Positions 42,784-49,243 are shown, counted from the first letter of the stretch. The stretch: DNA of 51,565 nucleotides from an uncultured Bacteroides sp. (GCA_949288715.1 CASELH010000012.1:1-51565), one strand, 5' to 3'. Notes: a model not told the origin generated them from the sequence alone. Made by a program: numbers and translations.

Positions 42784-42837
42784 AAGTGTGACAAAGTGTG
42801 ACTTTATGGAATGTCACACTTTGTCACACTTTATTTT
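42784..42837. promoter_or_regulatory. 19-bp perfect inverted repeat of 10-bp-periodic TGTGAC words
   Basis: AAGTGTGACAAAGTGTGAC (42784-42802) is the exact inverse of GTCACACTTTGTCACACTT (42813-42831), with a 10-base centre, followed by TATTTTT. Each arm is itself a 10-base direct repeat. It lies between regulator 1 and peptide A1, about 90 bases before the peptide start. It could be a terminator for the regulator, or an operator for a winged-helix protein that binds 10-bp-spaced direct repeats. Confidence 0.8.
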
Positions 42838-42922
42838 TGGCTGCTATGCTTGAAATGTTGAACTTTGGCACAGCTTTCTAAAACGTTAGGAAGTGTAACT
42901 TAATTGTAGAATAGAATAACGT

Positions 42923-43156
42923 ATGAAAAAGAAAATCTTTTTATTAATGGCTTTGGCTGTAGCAGCCATAGGCGGTGGTCTGTACTATTCTCATACTGGA
43001 GGTGGTACACTGAATGAGTTGATAATAGAGAACGTAGAGGCTTTGGCGGCAGGTGAAGGTGGCACACCTATGCGTTGCGTGGGGTACGGGTGTGTGGATT
43101 GCCCACTTGGTACTGTAAAAGTAAAATATGTAATGACTGGTTACAGTCTTGATTGA
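42923..43156 (+). CDS. NVEALA-family peptide, type A (cassette 1)
   Basis: A 77-aa precursor-like peptide. It has a basic start (MKKK) and a hydrophobic segment (about residues 5-22). The conserved motif is ENVEALAAGEGG (about 39-50). A 27-residue core follows with CVGYGCVDCP (three Cys) and the ending YVMTGYSLD. This is the NVEALA family (PF14055) known from Bacteroides, of unknown function. The type-A peptide of cassette 2 has the same length, the same Cys-x5-7-Cys-x-D-Cys-Pro arrangement and the same GYSL ending. It is the first gene after the regulator in both cassettes. Confidence 0.88.
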   Translation: MKKKIFLLMALAVAAIGGGLYYSHTGGGTLNELIIENVEALAAGEGGTPMRCVGYGCVDCPLGTVKVKYVMTGYSLD

Positions 43157-43219
43157 AATTGAGAAACAGTTTCTATAAGGAGATCGTATGTAATGTGAAT
43201 GTAAAACCCGATTGAAAGT

Positions 43220-43273
43220 GACACCCGGCCACCTCTCTATAGATTCCAATGCTAAGTAGCGGTGGCGGGTGTC
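43220..43273. ncRNA. Hairpin with conserved base and replaced loop (copy 1), candidate small RNA
   Basis: GACACCCGGCCACC (43220-43233) pairs with GGTGGCGGGTGTC (43261-43273), with one bulged base. In cassette 2 the equivalent stem (49046-49056 with 49086-49097) has a different sequence but still pairs, while the loop is unrelated. A conserved minus-strand promoter (43306-43336) would transcribe through it. Whether the functional RNA is that minus-strand transcript or the peptide mRNA is open. Confidence 0.55.
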
Positions 43274-43305
43274 CTGTAACCCCAAAAATGAAAGGAGGTA
43301 CACGG

Positions 43306-43336
43306 CAAAGATAGTGCTTTTTGTTGAATAAGGCAA
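43306..43336 (-). promoter_or_regulatory. Minus-strand promoter between peptides A and B (copy 1)
   Basis: On the minus strand: TTG (43334-43336), 20 bases, then TATCTTTG (43306-43313), a near-ideal Bacteroides promoter. Transcription would start near 43298 and run through the hairpin at 43220-43273 towards the 3' end of peptide A1. The same promoter is at 49129-49159. Confidence 0.7.
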
Positions 43337-43348
43337 TGCGGTTGCCTG

Positions 43349-43373
43349 TTCCGCTGAAAGGATAGATGCGGAA
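43349..43373 (+). promoter_or_regulatory. Stem-loop TTCCGC-N13-GCGGAA upstream of peptide B1
   Basis: A perfect 6-bp stem with a 13-base loop (TGAAAGGATAGAT), about 50 bases before the peptide B1 start. It is repeated exactly at 49172-49196 and, with compensating changes, at 45997-46021. It could be an mRNA leader structure or a palindromic protein-binding site. Confidence 0.65.
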
Positions 43374-43422
43374 GATTTGAATAAAATTGATTTATAGAAA
43401 AATTTAAAGTGCATTTTTTAAC

Positions 43423-43668
43423 ATGAACAAGAAAATAAAAATTGCAATGGTGGCTGTAGTGGCTGCTGTTGCTGGCATGGGGATTTATTCCTCGCAAAAG
43501 GCTGATGTTGCTTCAAATATAGTATTGGCTAATGTGGAAGCTTTGGCGCAAGGGGAAGGTGGTATTGGTGGAAAATATCAAACTATGGGGTATTGTACTC
43601 CTTGGAGTATGGATTATAAGTGCCAATATCAATATACAAATATTCCTTGCTATAGAGATTGCGTATGA
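43423..43668 (+). CDS. NVEALA-family peptide, type B (cassette 1)
   Basis: An 81-aa peptide. The leader (basic start, hydrophobic residues 5-24, YSSQKAD, then ANVEALAQGEGG at about 44-55) is shared with peptide B2; 67 consecutive bases (43441-43507) are identical. The 26-residue core after the motif is unrelated to that of B2 and contains four Cys (YCTPW, YKCQY, PCYRDC). This constant-leader, variable-core layout is typical of secreted or modified peptides. The DNA turns AT-rich from here on. The propeller gene follows after about 210 bases. Confidence 0.88.
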   Translation: MNKKIKIAMVAVVAAVAGMGIYSSQKADVASNIVLANVEALAQGEGGIGGKYQTMGYCTPWSMDYKCQYQYTNIPCYRDCV

Positions 43669-43724
43669 TTTTATGCTTGCAATTTACTGTGTATAAATTG
43701 GGGTTATAATTAATTGATTTATGA

Positions 43725-43855
43725 GAGGTGTGGCAAGATTTGGCTCAGTTATTACTGTCTTTTAGTCACAGAATGTATTGCTATAGATTTAAGGTATTTG
43801 TAGTATCGGGTAAGTTTGTGAGTAAGGAGTGGAATGTTCATTTCTGTCACACCTC
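43725..43855. repeat. Distant inverted repeat GAGGTGTGGCA...TGTCACACCTC
   Basis: GAGGTGTGGCA (43725-43735) and TGTCACACCTC (43845-43855) are near-perfect inverses 110 bases apart, framing an AT-rich insert in the gap before propeller 1. The same arms form the compact terminator at 40269-40307. A possible reading is an insertion into such a hairpin. Confidence 0.5.
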
Positions 43856-43881
43856 CATATGTGATAATCAAAAATATTCAA

Positions 43882-44997
43882 ATGAAAAGAACTGTATTAT
43901 CTATATTGTTGACAATTTCTTTGTTCCTGATATTTGCATGTACAGAAAATAAAGGTAAATTGTCCCCTGATTATATTTTTGAATTGTCTGAAGTTCTGCC
44001 TTTATCTCAAACAAAATTATTGGAGGATAAGCATATAATCAATTTGGAATTTTCAGATTCTACTTTAGTTCGGGCTGCATCATCATTTATAATGAGTGAT
44101 AAAAATTTTTATGTTTATTTGAATAGTTCTTCGTATCCAGTGCTAGCATTTGATAAGTCTGGAGATTTCTGTGGCAATGTTGGCAATATTGGTAATGGAC
44201 CAGGTGAATATGCGGCTGTTTATGATGTGGATTTTAATAAAACGAACAATTGCGTAGTGGTCTTATCAAATGCCGCAATTTTGAAGTACAGTGCTGAAAA
44301 TGAATTTATTTCGAAAGAGGATTTGCCATGTTCGGTGTTTTCTTTTGCTCTCGATGACAAAGATGGTTATTGGCTTTATACTGGCAATTCTTCCCAAGAT
44401 TGGGATTGCAAAGTTGTAAAAGCTAATGGAAAGATGTTGAAAGAAAAAGGATTTTTATGTCAAAAAACGAATTTGTTACCTATGGTTGAGTCTAATTGGG
44501 GAAAAGAATCTTGGTTGACATTTCATGAGGCATTAAGTCACGACTTGTATAGAGTAGAAGGTGGTGAATTAGTACAATCCTATCAAATAAGTTTTCCTGG
44601 GTATGAATTTCCTTCCGGTTTATCGCAAGAAGATCCAATGAAAGTATTGGATATATTGCATCAAACTAACTATGCTGCAATTAAAAACTATTCGGAAAAT
44701 GAAAAGTACATTTTTCTGTATTTATATCTAACGGCCTCTGCTACAGAGCAACTTAATCTCCCCCGAGTATTTTATTGGGTGGTAAATAAGCAAAATGGTG
44801 AGGACAGAATTGTAGAATTGGATGTGAATATAGGTTCGGATTCTTATCTGTTCAATCCGCAGCTACTTTCAAAAGATAATAAGTTGTATTGTTTGGGGTA
44901 TTTGTTTGAGGATGTAGGGGATAAGGAACAATTTGTAGATGATGATAAAAATCCGTCAGTGGTAGTTTTGGATATAGACAAGTTATTTCAGAACTAA
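43882..44997 (+). CDS. Six-bladed beta-propeller lipoprotein, 371-aa type (cassette 1)
   Basis: A 371-aa lipoprotein. From ATG 43882 the signal is MKRTVLSILLTISLFLIFAC (Cys20). It aligns throughout with the 371-aa orphan at 21921, sharing FSDSTLV, YPVLAF, GNIGNGPGEYAAV, SFAL, LSHDLY, SFPGYEFP, and SYLFNPQLLSKDNKLYCLGY near the end. Its codons are much more AT-rich, so it probably has a different history. Cassette 2 carries a different propeller subtype at the same position. The lipid anchor places it at a membrane surface facing the periplasm or outside. Function unknown. Confidence 0.82.
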   Translation: MKRTVLSILLTISLFLIFACTENKGKLSPDYIFELSEVLPLSQTKLLEDKHIINLEFSDSTLVRAASSFIMSDKNFYVYLNSSSYPVLAFDKSGDFCGNVGNIGNGPGEYAAVYDVDFNKTNNCVVVLSNAAILKYSAENEFISKEDLPCSVFSFALDDKDGYWLYTGNSSQDWDCKVVKANGKMLKEKGFLCQKTNLLPMVESNWGKESWLTFHEALSHDLYRVEGGELVQSYQISFPGYEFPSGLSQEDPMKVLDILHQTNYAAIKNYSENEKYIFLYLYLTASATEQLNLPRVFYWVVNKQNGEDRIVELDVNIGSDSYLFNPQLLSKDNKLYCLGYLFEDVGDKEQFVDDDKNPSVVVLDIDKLFQN

Positions 44998-45049
44998 TTT
45001 TTATAGTGAAGTTGAGATTCCTAAAGACTTGTATAGAGTAAAGTTGCTT

Positions 45050-45913
45050 ATGAAATATCTATTTCTTATAGTATTGTGTCTCATTATTTCTTCGTGCATA
45101 GATATGCGGGAAAGAAAATTACTTTCATTAGTTCAAGAATGGCAGAATAAACAAATACAAATACCACAGCAGTCTGTATTCACGATTTATGGAACAGACA
45201 CTATCCATTTTCCAATAGAAGGGAAATTTCGAGTGTTAACATATTTGGATTCAATAGGTTGTATGAGTTGCAAAATGAATCTGTCTGGATGGCGAGAAAT
45301 GATGAAACTTGTAGATTCATTGAGCTTAGATTCTGTTCAGTTCTTATTTTTCTTTGCTTCTAATGACAAAGTTGAAATAATTCAGAGATTGAAAATGGAT
45401 CGTTTTACTTATCCCGTTTGCATAGATAAAAATGATTCATTTAATCATTTAAATAAACTTCCTTCAATTCCTAATTTTCAGACATTTTTGTTGAATGCTG
45501 ATAATAAGGTCTTAGCTGTGGGTAATCCTGTAGCGAATCCTAAAATTAAGGAACTCTACTTGAAAATCATTCAAGGCCAGCCAATAGGGGAAGAAAAGGA
45601 AACGATACAAACACAGGTGGCAGTGCCGGAAACGTCTTTCACCTTTGGGGACTTTTCATGGCAAGAAGCACAGACACATAGCTTTGAGGTGAAGAACACG
45701 GGCAACAAGCCGTTGGTGATACAAGACGTGACGACCTCTTGCGGCTGCATCACTGTAGATTTTACCAAAGAACCGGTACAGCCGGGTGGCACGGCCATAG
45801 TGAAGGTGACGTATAAGGCCGACCGCGCGGAGTATTTCAACAAGACGGTGACGGTGTATGGCAATGCGGAGCAGTTGCCAGTGCAGCTACATGTGTCGGG
45901 AAACGCGAAATAA
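45050..45913 (+). CDS. Thioredoxin-like/DUF1573 lipoprotein (cassette 1)
   Basis: A 287-aa lipoprotein with signal ending LIISSC. Residues ~25-165 resemble a thioredoxin/AhpC-type fold, with IGCMSCKMNL carrying a C-x2-C pair, the strand VQFLFFFAS, and YPVCIDKND. Residues ~165-287 form a DUF1573 domain (Ig-like) with FEVKNTGNKPLVIQDVTTSC and CGCITVDF. The last 373 bases match 51106-51478 almost exactly, while the first half is AT-rich and diverged from its counterpart. The natural start is ATG 45050; an upstream in-frame TTG is unlikely. It follows the propeller gene after 52 bases. Confidence 0.85.
   Translation: MKYLFLIVLCLIISSCIDMRERKLLSLVQEWQNKQIQIPQQSVFTIYGTDTIHFPIEGKFRVLTYLDSIGCMSCKMNLSGWREMMKLVDSLSLDSVQFLFFFASNDKVEIIQRLKMDRFTYPVCIDKNDSFNHLNKLPSIPNFQTFLLNADNKVLAVGNPVANPKIKELYLKIIQGQPIGEEKETIQTQVAVPETSFTFGDFSWQEAQTHSFEVKNTGNKPLVIQDVTTSCGCITVDFTKEPVQPGGTAIVKVTYKADRAEYFNKTVTVYGNAEQLPVQLHVSGNAK
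45541..45913. repeat. 373-bp block shared with 51106-51478 (DUF1573 C-terminal half)
   Basis: It aligns without gaps and with scattered, mostly silent substitutions; only about six residues differ in the ~124 encoded. The boundary is abrupt, at the codons for KIKELYLKII. The block is GC-richer than the DNA to its left. Confidence 0.95.
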
Positions 45914-45939
45914 TGAAGAAATTGAGAATAACTGAATAA

Positions 45940-46021
45940 AAAGGAGGTTTGGTGGCAAAAAAGTGATAGAAGTAAGCTGTAGGCATTAGTTTGTCGTTCC
46001 GTTGAAATGATACATACGGAT
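45940..46021 (+). promoter_or_regulatory. Diverged leader block of peptide C with covarying stem-loop
   Basis: The block resembles 43290-43374: AAAGGAGG, then TGGCAAA, then TTCCGT-N13-ACGGA (45997-46020). Compared with the B copies, the stem pair C-G has become T-A on both sides, so pairing is kept, and the loop length stays 13. The minus-strand -7 box is not kept here (it reads CTTTTTTG). Confidence 0.6.
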
Positions 46022-46065
46022 TTTTGTAGAATAATTAATATTAATAATGCTAAAAGATTGATTTT

Positions 46066-46308
46066 ATGAAAACAAAATCTGTAAAGATTATGATTGTATC
46101 TGTAATGGTAGTCGTTGCAGGTATGGGCGTTCATTCTGCTCAAAAAGCTCATACATTATCTGATATAACTTTGGCCAATATAGAAGCATTGGCACAAGGA
46201 GAAAGTTCGGCAGAATTTGAACAAAGAACTGGGTGCATTGCGGTATGGGAGAATGTAACATGTCGGGGATACGATGGTCGGCTTTATAGCTATGCACGTA
46301 AAAAGTAA
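46066..46308 (+). CDS. NVEALA-family peptide, type C (between the cassettes)
   Basis: An 80-aa peptide with the same plan: basic start, hydrophobic segment (about residues 7-24), HSAQKAHTLSDI, then ANIEALAQGESS, where Ile replaces Val in the motif. The core is about 29 residues with two Cys (TGCIAVW and VTCRGYDG) and a basic end (ARKK). The leader resembles type B. It lies after the DUF1573 gene of cassette 1 and before another propeller gene. It may be the remnant of a third cassette or an extra peptide of cassette 1. Confidence 0.85.
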   Translation: MKTKSVKIMIVSVMVVVAGMGVHSAQKAHTLSDITLANIEALAQGESSAEFEQRTGCIAVWENVTCRGYDGRLYSYARKK

Positions 46309-46401
46309 ATGTTAGGAAACAATTGAGTTACAGAGGGTGTTGTGGAATGCAGTGATAGCTGAATTTTGAAACATCCTTGTAACTCTTATATTATTAATGT
46401 G

Positions 46402-47433
46402 ATGAAGAAAAGCGTTTGCTTCTTATTTGGAATGGTCCTGTTGGTTGTTGTGGCTTGTTCGGGGGATCAGGTAAAAAGGGTTTCAAATGTACCTTATGAG
46501 ACGGTGGTCGGCGGGCTTTACACCAGGATGCCGGGCGAAATGTATTGCGCGGGCGATTACTTGGTGTGGACAGATCCGTTTTCTACGGAAGGTTTCTTGC
46601 ATGTGGTAGACCGGCATACGGGGTGTGAGCTTGCTGCGTGGGGGCGGATAGGCGGAGGGCCGGAGGAGTTTAATACGCCGTCGGTATCCTATACCCGTTC
46701 TCCTTATATCCAGGTGTATGACTTGAATAAACCTTTGTGTGCCACGTTGCAGGTAGAGCGTTGCGCTACAGATTCGGTTAACTTGATTGCCCGGTGGAGT
46801 CAAGTGGATTTGCAAGGCTATTTAAGTTGTTTGCAATTGGAAAATGACTTGATGCTGGCTTTCTCGCCGGAAGGCATGCGCCCGTTTGCCCTAATAGAGG
46901 ACGGTAAAAAGAAAGATGAGTCAAGCGAGTTTCCCGTGGAGGGCGTGGCCAATGGCTTTGAAGCATTTCAAGGGAAGGTGGCGTACAATGCTTCCCGGGG
47001 GCGTTTGCTCTATTCCCTGTATACTTTCCCTTACATGGCGTTGTACAATTATCAGGACAGGCAGCTCGACTTGCTGCACCAGACCGGCGGGAAAGAAGGC
47101 TATACGGTGAAAAACGGGCAGCTGCTGACGGATGCAGATGCCCGGCGCGGGTTTCAGGACGTGGCATTGACCAAGGATTATGTGGTAGGGTTGCAGCGCG
47201 ATGAAGCGGTGGAAGGGAAGGTGCCGGCCAATGTGCAGGGGCGCGACCCGAAGGCTTTGCCCCATTCGTTGTTTGTCTACGACGATAACCTGAAACTTGT
47301 GGTCGTTCTGAATTTGGACGTGCCTATCGTGCGGCTGTGTGGCGATGGCGATACCAACGAACTTTATGCTGTGGTGGTGAATCCGGAATACAGCATTGTG
47401 AAGATAAATCTGGAGTCTAAAGTCTCTCTTTAG
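46402..47433 (+). CDS. Six-bladed beta-propeller lipoprotein (between the cassettes)
   Basis: A 343-aa lipoprotein. From ATG 46402 the signal is MKKSVCFLFGMVLLVVVAC (Cys19). The body fits the TolB-like/BF3164-like propeller group: ELAAWGRIGGGPEEFNTPSV, VYDLNKPLCATL, PHSLFVYDDNLKLVVVLNLD and a final blade with NPEYSIVKINLES. The DNA is GC-richer than that of propellers 1 and 2. It is paired with peptide C, 93 bases upstream, and followed by a hairpin (47439-47474) before regulator 2. Confidence 0.78.
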   Translation: MKKSVCFLFGMVLLVVVACSGDQVKRVSNVPYETVVGGLYTRMPGEMYCAGDYLVWTDPFSTEGFLHVVDRHTGCELAAWGRIGGGPEEFNTPSVSYTRSPYIQVYDLNKPLCATLQVERCATDSVNLIARWSQVDLQGYLSCLQLENDLMLAFSPEGMRPFALIEDGKKKDESSEFPVEGVANGFEAFQGKVAYNASRGRLLYSLYTFPYMALYNYQDRQLDLLHQTGGKEGYTVKNGQLLTDADARRGFQDVALTKDYVVGLQRDEAVEGKVPANVQGRDPKALPHSLFVYDDNLKLVVVLNLDVPIVRLCGDGDTNELYAVVVNPEYSIVKINLESKVSL

Positions 47434-47438
47434 CCTTC

Positions 47439-47474
47439 TAAAGTGGCTCATTAGCGTGCTAAAGAGCCACTTTA
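47439..47474 (+). terminator. Hairpin between propeller and regulator 2
   Basis: TAAAGTGGCTC (47439-47449) pairs exactly with GAGCCACTTTA (47464-47474), a stem of 11 bp. It is followed by a short A-rich stretch rather than a T-run. It would separate the peptide C module from cassette 2. Confidence 0.6.
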
Positions 47475-47498
47475 AGATGCGAAAAAAACATTGTAGCT

Positions 47499-47653
47499 GT
47501 CCGTTTTTTATTAACTTTGCCGCCGAAAGTAAAAATGAATGGTATGAAACGCAGCATAAAAATCATCGTGTCCTTGGTAGCAGCTTTGCTGGCGGCTGGC
47601 ATTGTGGCTTACGTCTTGTATGGTAAGCGGGTGGACGAGTGGCGGCAGGTGGC
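47499..47653. repeat. 155-bp block shared with 41635-41789
   Basis: Copy 2 of the promoter-start-first-helix block of the regulators. Identity begins at GTCCGTTTTTTATTAAC and stops after GCAGGTGGC. Confidence 0.95.
47512..47519 (+). promoter_or_regulatory. -7 element of regulator gene 2
   Basis: TAACTTTG, with a TTG 18 bases upstream (47491-47493), 15 bases before ATG 47535. The same element as at 41648. Confidence 0.65.
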
Positions 47654-48596
47654 GCATAAGGAACTAAAAGAGACGTTGCATGAATCGGCAGAGAAAGTGA
47701 ATTTTGAACATTCCCACTATTTGAAAACTGACTCAATAGAGAATGATTCGTTAGTCAATGTCATTGTTCAAACAGAAAAAGAAGAGAACGTTTATCCACA
47801 CTTCATATTGAAGGGTGGGCAAAATGTGGAGGAGGCTTCACCTTTGCGTACTATTCATTCCGTGTTGTATATGGAGGGGTTGCTTAGTGTGGATTCGTTG
47901 GAAAAGTCTTGGAATATTAGACTGTCGGAGAATCTTTTCCCTGGTAAAGGATTTTTGCGAATGTCGGTTTCCGGTGCCGCGGATAGCGTGATGAACTCTC
48001 GCGATGGTACTCCTGCGGCATTGGCAAGGGCAGATAGTCTTACTTACTATACCATGGGGTATGCTGACGAAATTAAAGTGACCGGTTGGGTTTCGCTTGT
48101 TCCTTGGCTGGCTTATGCCGTGGGCGATTGGTTATGGATTATTTCTCTTACCGTGTTGGTTGGAGGCTTGTGTATGCTTTGGCTGGAACGTGGTGTCGTT
48201 ATTGCCAAGTTGCGAAAGAGGTTTTCACTGATAGAGCGGGTTCCGGTAAGGGTGGTAAGCGATTCGCATGTTCATCACTATGAGTTGGAAGATGGTACCT
48301 TTTTCGATAGGGAGCAGCGGACTTTGCAGAATGGGGAACGAACTACAGTGTTGTCAGTTCAAAATACCCTGTTGCTGGTCGCCCTTATAGAGGCTGAGGG
48401 AAACGCCTTGTCGATGGCCGAATTGTTCAATGAGTTGTGGCCGGACGGCAGTGGAAATGATGAAAAATTGCGGAAGGCTGTTGGCCGTTTAAGGAAAGAA
48501 TTGTGTAAAGTATCGTCTTATACCATCGAAAATGAATTAGGCATTTACCGCCTGAAGCTGGTAGATTATCCGGCACCTGAGGCGGAAAATGCGTGA
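47535..48596 (+). CDS. Two-pass membrane winged-helix regulator (cassette 2)
   Basis: A 353-aa paralogue of the regulator at 41671 with the same plan: helix 1 (about residues 8-29), a periplasmic domain (about 30-195), helix 2 near WLWIISLTVLVGGLCMLWL (about 203-221), and a C-terminal winged helix with LSVQNTLLLVALIEAEGNAL, ELFNELWPDGSG, EKLRKAVGRLRKEL and ENELGIYRLK. The periplasmic domain shares only a loose pattern with regulator 1 (both have a DSL-xx-xWN-xxL-xE stretch and a G-x-G-x-LR strand). This suggests a different signal. It ends in an extra ~12-residue tail. Confidence 0.85.
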   Translation: MNGMKRSIKIIVSLVAALLAAGIVAYVLYGKRVDEWRQVAHKELKETLHESAEKVNFEHSHYLKTDSIENDSLVNVIVQTEKEENVYPHFILKGGQNVEEASPLRTIHSVLYMEGLLSVDSLEKSWNIRLSENLFPGKGFLRMSVSGAADSVMNSRDGTPAALARADSLTYYTMGYADEIKVTGWVSLVPWLAYAVGDWLWIISLTVLVGGLCMLWLERGVVIAKLRKRFSLIERVPVRVVSDSHVHHYELEDGTFFDREQRTLQNGERTTVLSVQNTLLLVALIEAEGNALSMAELFNELWPDGSGNDEKLRKAVGRLRKELCKVSSYTIENELGIYRLKLVDYPAPEAENA

Positions 48597-48746
48597 CGTA
48601 AAGCCCTCGAGAAGCGTCTCTGGGGCTATGTCACGAGATTTCCGGGAAAAAACTTGTAGTTGAATTGTCTTTTTCAGAATTTTGTCACGTCCTTTCGCGA
48701 GAGAAGGAAGGATATGAATGCTTTATTTTATACTAAAAATTCTGAG

Positions 48747-48980
48747 ATGAAAAAAAGAATCTTTTTGTTAGCAATGTTTGCGCTGATAGGTGGCGCAAGT
48801 TTTTACTATGCTCAACGGCAAGGCAAACAACCTGTGAGCGATTTAGTGCAAATGAATGTGGAGGCTTTGGCTGCTGGTGAAGGCGGTGTTTCTGCTCATT
48901 GCATTATGCAAGGGTGTTTGGATTGTCCCTATAGTTATGAGAAAGTGAAATACGTCTTTTCTGGCTACAGCCTGGAATAG
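48747..48980 (+). CDS. NVEALA-family peptide, type A (cassette 2)
   Basis: A 77-aa peptide from ATG 48747; the frame is open further upstream, but the basic start MKKRIFLL matches peptide A1 in length and layout. It has a hydrophobic segment (about 5-21), MNVEALAAGEGG (about 39-50) and a core with CIMQGCLDCP and the ending YVFSGYSLE. Unlike the type-B pair, the type-A cores are alike, so this peptide may have a constant role next to the regulator. Two TGTCACG words (48629 and 48683) lie upstream. Confidence 0.88.
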   Translation: MKKRIFLLAMFALIGGASFYYAQRQGKQPVSDLVQMNVEALAAGEGGVSAHCIMQGCLDCPYSYEKVKYVFSGYSLE

Positions 48981-49045
48981 AACGTAACGGCAAACTGTTT
49001 CTACAAGGAGATAGTATGTAATGTGACTGTAAACCCGATTAGAAG

Positions 49046-49097
49046 GAGCACCCGGCAAACTTTGATTGTTGGCGCAAGCACAAGTGCCGGGGTGCTC
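49046..49097. ncRNA. Hairpin with conserved base and replaced loop (copy 2), candidate small RNA
   Basis: GAGCACCCGGC (49046-49056) pairs with GCCGGGGTGCTC (49086-49097) with one bulge. Pairing is kept relative to copy 1 although both arms differ in sequence, and the loop is unrelated. The sequence left of the stem (AATCGGGTTT on the minus strand, then TCACATTACATAC) is again conserved. Confidence 0.55.
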
Positions 49098-49128
49098 TGT
49101 AACCCCAAAGATGAAAGGAGGTACACGG

Positions 49129-49159
49129 CAAAGATAGTGCTTTTTGTTGAATAAGGCAA
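49129..49159 (-). promoter_or_regulatory. Minus-strand promoter between peptides A and B (copy 2)
   Basis: TTG (49157-49159, minus strand), 20 bases, TATCTTTG (49129-49136). Identical to copy 1. Confidence 0.7.
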
Positions 49160-49171
49160 TGCGGTTGCCTG

Positions 49172-49196
49172 TTCCGCTGAAAGGATAGATGCGGAA
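49172..49196 (+). promoter_or_regulatory. Stem-loop TTCCGC-N13-GCGGAA upstream of peptide B2
   Basis: Identical to 43349-43373 in stem and loop; it lies 48 bases before the B2 start. Confidence 0.65.
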
Positions 49197-49243
49197 GACT
49201 TGGAATAAAACTGAATAACAAACATTAAAAACATATTTTAAAA

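Larger units (their letters stand above)
43274..43375. repeat. 102-bp block identical but for one base to 49097-49198
   Basis: This is the gap between peptides A and B in both cassettes. It holds a minus-strand promoter, a 5-bp stem GGCAA-N5-TTGCC (43332-43346) and the TTCCGC stem-loop (43349-43373). A diverged version precedes peptide C (about 45940-46021). Such identity in non-coding DNA, next to a hypervariable peptide core, indicates strong constraint or recent copying. Confidence 0.95.
49097..49198. repeat. 102-bp block shared with 43274-43375
   Basis: Copy 2 of the block between peptides A and B. One base differs over the whole length. Confidence 0.95.

Noticed and set aside
42944-43414. 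Open frame on the minus strand opposite peptide A1 and the shared block (and its counterpart at 49001-49234)
   Set aside because: The two frames match only across the shared 102-bp block and differ beyond it in a non-protein-like way. No ribosome-binding site or signal is seen. The similarity is explained by the conserved DNA, so I treat it as a possible RNA locus and not a protein.
43728-43952. Small open frame upstream of propeller 1
   Set aside because: It overlaps the start and signal peptide of the propeller gene in another frame and has no recognisable features.
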